DNA of 6,910 nucleotides, taken from NCBI GenBank assembly GCA_016932965.1, contig JAFGBW010000202.1:1-6910 (forward strand). Reading direction: 5' to 3'. The position numbers and the translations under genes are program-made. The stretch is from Candidatus Auribacterota bacterium. GTDB taxonomy: Bacteria > Auribacterota > JAFGBW01. Each line of letters begins with the position of its first letter. Within the stretch, counting starts at the first letter, position 1. Below are positions 1 through 5,638 of the stretch, piece by piece. The notes below the pieces were generated by a model that did not search any database, was not told the origin of the DNA, and worked only from the letters and a program-made list of their open reading frames with translations.

Positions 1-825
1 CTTTTTGTATCACGCTCTGAAATCACCCATTATTCCGGAAAACACGCGCATTTTTTCTGCCATCCGGCAGGATGCCTGGTTTCTCTTCCAATCCACCCTC
101 ATCAGCCCATACGAATGCTGACCGGTATCTTGAAAACACGCGGCTTTTCGATCCGGAAAAAACAGACTTCGCCTTTCCAGCTTAAAACCAGCGGTTCGGT
201 GCCTGAAGAAACCCTGATGGATCTGGTTAAAATGTTGTATGTCCGCTATCATCAATGGCTCTGTTTACATGGCGCCCTGTTGAAGATTCGAAATTCAGGG
301 GTTCTTTTGACAGGACCCAGCGGCGTGGGCAAGACCACTGCCGCGCTGGCTTTAATGCGCGGCGGGTTTAACTTGCTGAGTGATGAATTGACCCTTTTGA
401 AACCCATCCCTAAAAAGGGGGTCACTGCACATGGATTACTCACTCCTCCGCGGCTGGATTTAAAAGAAGGAGACCTCAATCATTTGGAATTAACCTTGTC
501 CGGATCTTCCTCAAAACCAAAAGGATTTGTTCCTCTCCCGTCCTCTGTGATTGTATCGGCTATGCATACAAAGGTTGTACCTCGACTGATTCTATTTTTG
601 GAACGCACCGGCTGTCCCAAAAAAAATCATCAAATGATCCCGTGCCAGCCGCAGGACGCTTTTGTGAGGTTGATGGATCAGGCTCTGGATTTTTCAGAAT
701 TTTTTGACCAGAAAAACCGCCTGAACACCTTGGGCAGGCTAGTAGATGGATGCCGTTTATTTCGTCTGGTTCTGGGGTCTGATCTGAAGTCTCTTCCTCA
801 AACGGTATTATCAGGTATCTTATGA
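1..825 (+). CDS. HPr kinase-like P-loop protein kinase (5' partial)
   Basis: A kinase of the HprK/P family fold, expected to phosphorylate a serine or threonine side chain in the cytoplasm; the substrate is unknown. The frame is open from base 1, so the true start is probably upstream; 274 residues are visible. The first possible ATG inside is at 115. Just before the P-loop lies LHGALL (265-282), matching the HG-V-L-V strand of HprK, followed by the Walker A loop GPSGVGKTT (313-339). Then comes LLSDEL (373-390), which sits where HprK has its Asp-Asp pair and here reads Asp-Glu. Later, PRLILFLERTG resembles the C-terminal strand of HprK-like kinases. It lacks the regulatory-domain length of true HprK, so a role in PTS regulation is unlikely. 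It overlaps the next gene by 4 bases (ATGA). HprK-like kinases of this shortened type occur in RiPP clusters and phosphorylate peptides; that role here is inferred. The fold is fairly certain, the substrate is not. Confidence 0.8.
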   Translation, partial: LFVSRSEITHYSGKHAHFFCHPAGCLVSLPIHPHQPIRMLTGILKTRGFSIRKKQTSPFQLKTSGSVPEETLMDLVKMLYVRYHQWLCLHGALLKIRNSGVLLTGPSGVGKTTAALALMRGGFNLLSDELTLLKPIPKKGVTAHGLLTPPRLDLKEGDLNHLELTLSGSSSKPKGFVPLPSSVIVSAMHTKVVPRLILFLERTGCPKKNHQMIPCQPQDAFVRLMDQALDFSEFFDQKNRLNTLGRLVDGCRLFRLVLGSDLKSLPQTVLSGIL

Positions 826-2267
826 TTTCCCTCCGCACAGTCCTTTCTTTCTTGGGTGAAAAAAATCCAAAAATCCGCCGGATAGGCATGCAATATATCG
901 CGGATGCAGCACCCGGAGAAGCGGAAGAAGCTTTGGTATTTGCCGCAGGGAACCCTTCTTCTGCGGTCAGCCGCCGGGCTCTGGAAATACTGAAATTCCG
1001 CCAACCCTGGCTGCGTTTGCAGCCCTTTGACCCAAGACCTGTCCCGAAATCAGTCTGCAAAAACGGATGGGGAAAATCCTGGCTCGCTTTAAGCCATGGA
1101 ATTCAAAAATGGGTCTCCTGCCGCCAGACGCATTTAACATCAGGTATCCTCCGGAGATGGAGAACGCTTCCAGGTGCTGTTCCTGACTTGATGGATGCCC
1201 TGAACCAGCAGGGACAGCCTGAAAAAGCCCGATTAATCCAGGCAAAGCTTCCTTTGAATGAAAAACAGGTCCTTTTATGTCCGACTTACTCCTGTCCTTT
1301 GGATTGTTCCTACTGTTATGCAAAAAATTGGGAAGAAGGTTTTCCCCGGGATCTTTCGCTTCCCGGTCTTGATCTTTTTTTTAAATGGGCTTCCCGTCAG
1401 AAGGTGAAAAGGCTGATCCTGGGAGGAGGAGAGCCGACGGCATATGGGAATTTTTCAGCACTTCTCCAAAAGGCCCGTTCCCATGACATGAATGTCCAGC
1501 TCACCAGCAACCTTTTGTATCCGCCAAAAGTGCGTCAGCTGATCACCTCCGATTTGGTTAAAGAACTCATTGCCCATTATCATCAGGGCCTTAAGACCCG
1601 GCCCGGCCTGATAAAAATATTCAAAAAGAATCTGGCCTGTGCCAGGGAAAAGGGAATCCCGGTTTTTTTACGATACACTCTCACCCCGAAAAGCAACCGG
1701 CAGGAATGGGAGCCTATCCTGAAAATGGCAAAAAAGGAATGCATGGCAGATCTTCACTATGCGTTTTCATTCACAAATTCATGGGGGAACAATGAAAGTT
1801 TTCACTACCAAAATTCTGATATCCGAAGAACCTTTGAAGAACAATGGACAGCTTTTGCCGATGATGCGGATTCAATGGGAATGAAACTACATCTGTGCAA
1901 ACCGGTCCCATTGTGCATGCTTTCGGAACCCCGCTTGAAGACCATGCTGCTCAAGGGTTTCATCCGGAATTCCTGTACGGCATCTTTGCGTCACTTTTCT
2001 CAGAATCTCACCGTTAATCCCGATCTTTCCACGTTCCCCTGCAACGCCATCTATGAGAAAGGACCGGAACTCGACCATTTCAAGGATTTCAGGCAGGCGG
2101 GTGATTATTATGAACCTCTTCTTAAAAAATTGTTGTTTCATCCTTTGTGGAATCAGTGCGAGGATTGCCTGTTTCATTACCGTGGATTCTGTCAGGGAGT
2201 GTGCCTGGCCGAGCATTATTTCAGCATGAAAACACCGAAAGGAAAGTCACATGTTTTCCCCGGCTGA
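822..2267 (+). CDS. Radical SAM/SPASM protein with HEAT-like N-terminal extension
   Basis: A 481-residue radical SAM enzyme that would cleave S-adenosylmethionine with a [4Fe-4S] cluster, probably to modify a peptide or protein. Residues 3-61 form two amphipathic helical repeats resembling HEAT repeats, with pattern around NPKIRR and SSAVSRRALEIL. Residues 62-146 are a linker of unknown function. The cluster motif is C158-x3-C162-x2-C165 (1293-1316), preceded by another Cys at 153. The SAM-binding GGGEP is at 201-205. The C-terminal region is SPASM-like: C385-x21-C407, then C446-x2-C449-x7-C457-x3-C461, so it probably holds one or two auxiliary Fe-S clusters. Extra Cys at 359 and 365 could also be ligands. 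The start at 822 overlaps the kinase stop by 4 bases with no strong ribosome binding site, typical of coupled translation. A peptide maturase is the best guess; the reaction cannot be predicted. Confidence 0.9.
   Translation: MISLRTVLSFLGEKNPKIRRIGMQYIADAAPGEAEEALVFAAGNPSSAVSRRALEILKFRQPWLRLQPFDPRPVPKSVCKNGWGKSWLALSHGIQKWVSCRQTHLTSGILRRWRTLPGAVPDLMDALNQQGQPEKARLIQAKLPLNEKQVLLCPTYSCPLDCSYCYAKNWEEGFPRDLSLPGLDLFFKWASRQKVKRLILGGGEPTAYGNFSALLQKARSHDMNVQLTSNLLYPPKVRQLITSDLVKELIAHYHQGLKTRPGLIKIFKKNLACAREKGIPVFLRYTLTPKSNRQEWEPILKMAKKECMADLHYAFSFTNSWGNNESFHYQNSDIRRTFEEQWTAFADDADSMGMKLHLCKPVPLCMLSEPRLKTMLLKGFIRNSCTASLRHFSQNLTVNPDLSTFPCNAIYEKGPELDHFKDFRQAGDYYEPLLKKLLFHPLWNQCEDCLFHYRGFCQGVCLAEHYFSMKTPKGKSHVFPG
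2238..2246 (+). promoter_or_regulatory. Ribosome binding site for the GT9 gene
   Basis: AAAGGAAAG lies inside the end of the upstream radical SAM gene, with GG eight bases before the ATG at 2251. It supports that start even though the two genes overlap by 17 bases and the GT9 fold proper begins about 13 residues later. Confidence 0.6.
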
Positions 2268-3189
2268 AGTGTTTTCCCTTAAGAAAAAATTACGGGTGGT
2301 TGTCACAGGAGGACTGGGAGACAATCTTCTGGCAACCCCGTATTTCCGTTATTTCCGTTTGCAGGGACGGTATAAACAAATTTGCGCTGTATTTCCCAGG
2401 CAGGCGATGGAAATTTTCGACCGGAATCCTTTTATCGATGAACATATTCCCTGCGGAAAAAAGGACATTTTTCTCTGGGCCCTGCCGGAAAAAGATGTCG
2501 ACGTTTTCTCACCTTATGTGGATGTCCGCCGTAAAACACCGTCGAATTTCACATCCCGTGTGGAATTGTCCGTATCCCGTTCTTTCAACGACAATAGCGA
2601 CAAACAATATTTTTACACCATTTTATCGCGCCATCATGGCTTTCCGGTTCAGGATATGAAACCGGAGATATTTACAGACCCATCCGATGAAGCATGGGCG
2701 GACGATTATTTGAAACCATGGAAAGGCCAGCCCTTGCTTTTTTTTCATCCATTCAGTCCCTTGCGTGAGAAAAATCTTCCGGTATCGCTGTCCCGGAAAT
2801 TAATCAGCCGTCTGAAGAAGTATTTTGTCATTTTTCATCTGCCCAGGCCGGATTATCCGTTGCCCGGAGTCCAGGCGCTGAAATTCCCGGTTTCCCCCAG
2901 AAAATCCGCCGCCCTGTTCAAACACATGTCCTGTGTGGTGTCGGTCAATTCTTTTCCCGCACATCTCGCTCATGCTGTTCAGATTCCTGCGGTTGTTTTG
3001 TTCGGGCCCACCAATCCTTTAGTTTATGCCCATCCCGGGCAGATCGCGGTTCAATCCCCTGTCTGCAAACCCTGCGCCGGCACTCCGAAGATCCGTCGAT
3101 GCCGGTCTTTTTCATGCATGAAAACGCTGTCTGTTGAAATGATTGCGGAATCCGTCTGCAAGGCGGCTTCAAAAGGAATGCGCGCATGA
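2251..3189 (+). CDS. Glycosyltransferase family 9 (heptosyltransferase-like)
   Basis: A 312-residue GT9 protein, related to the ADP-heptose:LPS heptosyltransferases, which transfer a sugar from a nucleotide donor at the cytoplasmic face of the inner membrane. The N-terminal nucleotide-fold motif GGLGDNLLATP is at 20-30 and keeps Asp24, the position of the proposed catalytic base in WaaC. Residues 165-177 (FHPFSP...) fit the strand opening the donor-binding domain. The donor-binding signature at 230-254 ends HLA..VQIPAVVLFGPT. It is followed by CKPC (272-275) and by Cys284 and Cys289, a Cys pattern common in GT9 members. The usual Asp-Thr/Ser-Gly before the conserved His is replaced by N233-S234-F235. 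The length is slightly below the usual 330-350. The start has a ribosome binding site and overlaps the previous gene by 17 bases. The acceptor could be a lipid-linked glycan, or, given the neighbours, a peptide; this is inference. Confidence 0.9.
   Translation: MFSPAEVFSLKKKLRVVVTGGLGDNLLATPYFRYFRLQGRYKQICAVFPRQAMEIFDRNPFIDEHIPCGKKDIFLWALPEKDVDVFSPYVDVRRKTPSNFTSRVELSVSRSFNDNSDKQYFYTILSRHHGFPVQDMKPEIFTDPSDEAWADDYLKPWKGQPLLFFHPFSPLREKNLPVSLSRKLISRLKKYFVIFHLPRPDYPLPGVQALKFPVSPRKSAALFKHMSCVVSVNSFPAHLAHAVQIPAVVLFGPTNPLVYAHPGQIAVQSPVCKPCAGTPKIRRCRSFSCMKTLSVEMIAESVCKAASKGMRA
3173..3177 (+). promoter_or_regulatory. Ribosome binding site for second radical SAM gene
   Basis: AAGGA lies in the tail of the GT9 gene, eight bases before the ATG at 3186. 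It supports 3186 as the start; a nearer ATG at 3178 is out of frame. Confidence 0.6.
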
Positions 3190-4325
3190 CCATCCGGTTA
3201 CACCCCCTCACGCAAGTCCGGACCTGGCAGGTCCTGTTTGTGCAGGACTGCAATCTCCGGTGCTCGTATTGTTCTTCCGGTTTTGGAACCTATGGAATTC
3301 AAAAAGGACTGATGGAGCCGCGGGCATGGAAAGATTTTGTGTCTCTGGCCGTGCATCATGCCCCTGAAGAAGCACCGGTCCGTTTTGAATTCGGAGGCGG
3401 AGAAACCTTCTTGCATTATGATGAATTTCTGCAGGCGATTGAATACCTCCGGGACAAGTTTAATGTCCGCCATGTCCCGGTTGAGATTCATGTGACCACC
3501 AATGGAACGCTTCTCAACCCTGCCCGGCTTCGGACTCTGGCAGGTATGGGGGTTTCTTTGGCTTTCAGTATTGACGGGCCTCCGGATGTGCATGATGCCA
3601 AACGCCGCACTGTCGGGGGAATGGATTCTCATGCACTCGCCATGCAGAATTGGCGCCGGTACTCAAAACTTTCCCGGAAGTCGCCGGAGAAACCCGCCTG
3701 CAAGGTGCACAGCGTGATCACCGATGCTTCCAGATTGCGCCATGTGTTGAACTTCTGGATTCAGGAAGGGCTCACGGTGGTTGAAACGGCCGTGCAATGG
3801 CCCCGGAATGCAACGCGCGCTTCCCTTACGCAATTTAAAAGAAGACAACAACAGTATCTGGAAGATCTCCGGCAATGGGCCTTTCAGTTTGCCAAAGAGC
3901 ACTGGGCGGAAGAATTTTTGTCCCGGTATCAGGGCTCACTGGATTTATTTTCCCTGTGGAAAAAAATGTTTTTTCAGGAAATTTCCAAGCCCTGCGGAGC
4001 AGGAGAACAAATCATGGCAGTGGACAGGAAAGGGGGCCTTTACCCGTGTGAACTGCTGATGATGTCCGGGCAGTTAAAGATCGGAGATGCCGCCGAAGGC
4101 ATTTTCCCGGAATCCTACAGATCATTTTTGAAAGAAAAAAACAAATGCCGCGTTTCCTGTAAAACATGCGTAGCCAGAAAATGTTGTCCCGGCAGCTGTA
4201 TGGCAGGCGTTCCTTATCAGACCCTGCAAAAAAATTTTTCTTCCGGCTGCTGGTTTGCCAAAGAACTGTATAAGATTGCTTTCCGCAGTTATAAAATTTT
4301 ATTACAATCCAAACATGAAAATTAA
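3186..4325 (+). CDS. Radical SAM/SPASM peptide maturase, anSME-like
   Basis: A 379-residue radical SAM enzyme with a complete SPASM domain, the architecture of enzymes that modify peptide or protein side chains (for example anaerobic sulfatase maturases and RiPP maturases). It begins almost directly with the barrel: the cluster motif C22-NLR-C26-SY-C29 is at 3249-3272, FGGGET at 69-74 takes the place of the usual GGEP, TTNGTLL is at 104-110 and SIDGP at 128-132, the last typical of anSME-like proteins. The SPASM cysteines are textbook: C270-x17-C288 with D280/G283-G284 between them, then C325-x2-C328-x5-C334-x3-C338, then C355. Two further Cys (321, 333) are present. This predicts two auxiliary [4Fe-4S] clusters. 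No sulfatase is seen nearby, so a sulfatase role is not supported. The start overlaps the GT9 stop by 4 bases (ATGA) and has a good ribosome binding site. The substrate is unknown. Confidence 0.93.
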   Translation: MTIRLHPLTQVRTWQVLFVQDCNLRCSYCSSGFGTYGIQKGLMEPRAWKDFVSLAVHHAPEEAPVRFEFGGGETFLHYDEFLQAIEYLRDKFNVRHVPVEIHVTTNGTLLNPARLRTLAGMGVSLAFSIDGPPDVHDAKRRTVGGMDSHALAMQNWRRYSKLSRKSPEKPACKVHSVITDASRLRHVLNFWIQEGLTVVETAVQWPRNATRASLTQFKRRQQQYLEDLRQWAFQFAKEHWAEEFLSRYQGSLDLFSLWKKMFFQEISKPCGAGEQIMAVDRKGGLYPCELLMMSGQLKIGDAAEGIFPESYRSFLKEKNKCRVSCKTCVARKCCPGSCMAGVPYQTLQKNFSSGCWFAKELYKIAFRSYKILLQSKHEN

Positions 4326-5637
4326 ACATTTTTTTCTTCTGCTTCCGGTCTTGTTTATGGCAGGGTGTTTTTCCACGCTTCCGAAGGTGGAAAATTCCAT
4401 TTCGCAATCCATTGCCTCCATCTGGCAGGAACAGACCGCGTCTTTAACCCCTTTATCCGCTCCCTCGTCTTTATCCGGATGCTTTATGCAGATTTTGTCC
4501 CGCGATCCGGAATGGATTGCGCTGGAGACGGAACTGAAAAAAAATCAGATCGACAATCGTCAGGCCGAAACCTATACCTGGCCGCGATGGTCGCTGGAAT
4601 TTCATGCTGAAACCCCTCTGCAGAAAAATAAAACCGACACTTCCGGGGGAGGAATTTATTTGCGTTACGATTTCTTAAAAGCCCTTTTTTCTTCAGATGC
4701 CAAATCCATGGAATCCTTGAAGCGGGACCGTCTGCTCCAGAGACAAAAAATGTTCCGGAAAAAAATATTCTCCCATCTTCAGAAGCTTTTGTCCGAACTT
4801 GAATGCGCCCGATGGGAGAAACGTTTTGCCTGGCAGTCCGTTCAAACGGCACGCGAGGCTGTTGAGTATATTGAAAAACAGTCAGGAAAACCGGGCCTGG
4901 CCTATTGGCAGGGCATGTTGCAGGAATCCCTCCGGAATGACCGAATGATCCGGTACCGCCTCATGACCCTTGAGGAATCATTCCGGGCGTTTACCGGCTT
5001 TAAACCTGCCCGGGAACATAAAAAACTTTTTTCGGGTTTTCAGGCAGAAATCCCTGCTTCTGACCCTGCAGACGAGGTGCAGCTGGCATGGAACCAGCGC
5101 CCGGAAGTGAAAATAAGTGCATCTGACTGGATTCTGGCAGAACTTAATATAACCCAAATGCGGCGAAAAAGGCTTCCGGCCCCTTATGCAAGCCTGGGAC
5201 TTGGAAATATCCTCCTGTCCAATCAGGACGAACACGCTCCAGCGGTCCCTTCTTTCGGGATTTCCATGCCCATTTGGGATATGGGAGATATCCAGCGTCA
5301 GATCCAAAAGGCGGTTCTGGAAAGAGACACCGTGAAAAACAAACTGGAATCATTCGCCCGCAATCTCGTGACAGAAATAAAAACTGCCCGGTTTCAGCTA
5401 GACTGGAGCCGGGAGCAGTTGTCAGAAGACAAAGAGATCCTGAAAAAACTCCGGCATGAAGCCAAGACCCTGCAGGATCTCTCCGCCATTCAAAGGGCTG
5501 ATTTTCTGGATCTGCAAAATAAACGGAACCAATTCTTTCAGGCGGAAATCCGTTTTTTCCAGACCCTTCTGGAATACAAAAAAGCACTGATACATCTGCA
5601 AAATGTACGTGGAGACCCTCTGCCGGAAAATTTGTAA
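4315..5637 (+). CDS. TolC-family outer-membrane efflux lipoprotein
   Basis: A 440-residue outer-membrane factor of the OEP/TolC family, which forms the trimeric barrel and periplasmic helical tunnel of a type I secretion or efflux system. A short basic N-terminus and a hydrophobic stretch lead to the lipobox M15-A-G-C18 (4357-4368), predicting cleavage before Cys18 and lipid anchoring; Phe at +2 argues for the outer membrane. Most of the protein is long, charged helix. The second family repeat is clear: QRPEVKISASDWILAEL (261-277), then KRLPAPYASLGLG (285-297), a strand ending SMPIWDMGDIQRQI (317-330), and a long helix to about 430. The first repeat (about 60-240) is more diverged. The in-frame ATG at 4255 would give a longer form, but the signal peptide starts at 4315. 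It overlaps the upstream gene by 11 bases and lacks a clear ribosome binding site, so coupled translation is likely. No periplasmic adaptor or inner-membrane pump lies within the window. Confidence 0.88.
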   Translation: MKIKHFFLLLPVLFMAGCFSTLPKVENSISQSIASIWQEQTASLTPLSAPSSLSGCFMQILSRDPEWIALETELKKNQIDNRQAETYTWPRWSLEFHAETPLQKNKTDTSGGGIYLRYDFLKALFSSDAKSMESLKRDRLLQRQKMFRKKIFSHLQKLLSELECARWEKRFAWQSVQTAREAVEYIEKQSGKPGLAYWQGMLQESLRNDRMIRYRLMTLEESFRAFTGFKPAREHKKLFSGFQAEIPASDPADEVQLAWNQRPEVKISASDWILAELNITQMRRKRLPAPYASLGLGNILLSNQDEHAPAVPSFGISMPIWDMGDIQRQIQKAVLERDTVKNKLESFARNLVTEIKTARFQLDWSREQLSEDKEILKKLRHEAKTLQDLSAIQRADFLDLQNKRNQFFQAEIRFFQTLLEYKKALIHLQNVRGDPLPENL

Positions 5638-5638
5638 C

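Noticed and set aside
560-1060. Minus-strand open frame of 166 codons across the kinase/radical SAM junction
   Set aside because: It lies opposite two well-supported genes, has no recognisable domain and reads as low-quality Arg/Pro/Ser-rich antisense translation.
2147-2659. Plus-strand open frame of 170 codons in another phase
   Set aside because: It overlaps the SPASM end of one gene and the GT9 start of the next, whose motifs are in other frames; its own translation shows no domain.
3198-3632. Minus-strand open frame of 144 codons inside the second radical SAM gene
   Set aside because: It is opposite the CxxxCxxC and GGGET region of a clear gene and shows no motif of its own.
4276-4308. 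Possible internal promoter before the TolC-like gene (TTGCTT and TACAAT)
   Set aside because: The two hexamers are 21 bases apart, too far, and the -10-like box lies only six bases from the ATG; it is more likely just AT-rich coding sequence.
4255-4314. Longer start for the TolC-like protein at the ATG at 4255
   Set aside because: It would put 20 residues before a good lipoprotein signal peptide and deepen the overlap with the radical SAM gene; 4315 places the lipobox correctly.
3186-4325. Calling the second radical SAM protein an anaerobic sulfatase maturase
   Set aside because: The SIDGP and SPASM pattern fit the broad group, but no sulfatase is nearby and these motifs are shared with many peptide maturases.
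5144-5587. Minus-strand open frame of 147 codons inside the TolC-like gene
   Set aside because: It is antisense to the conserved second OEP repeat and has no family resemblance.
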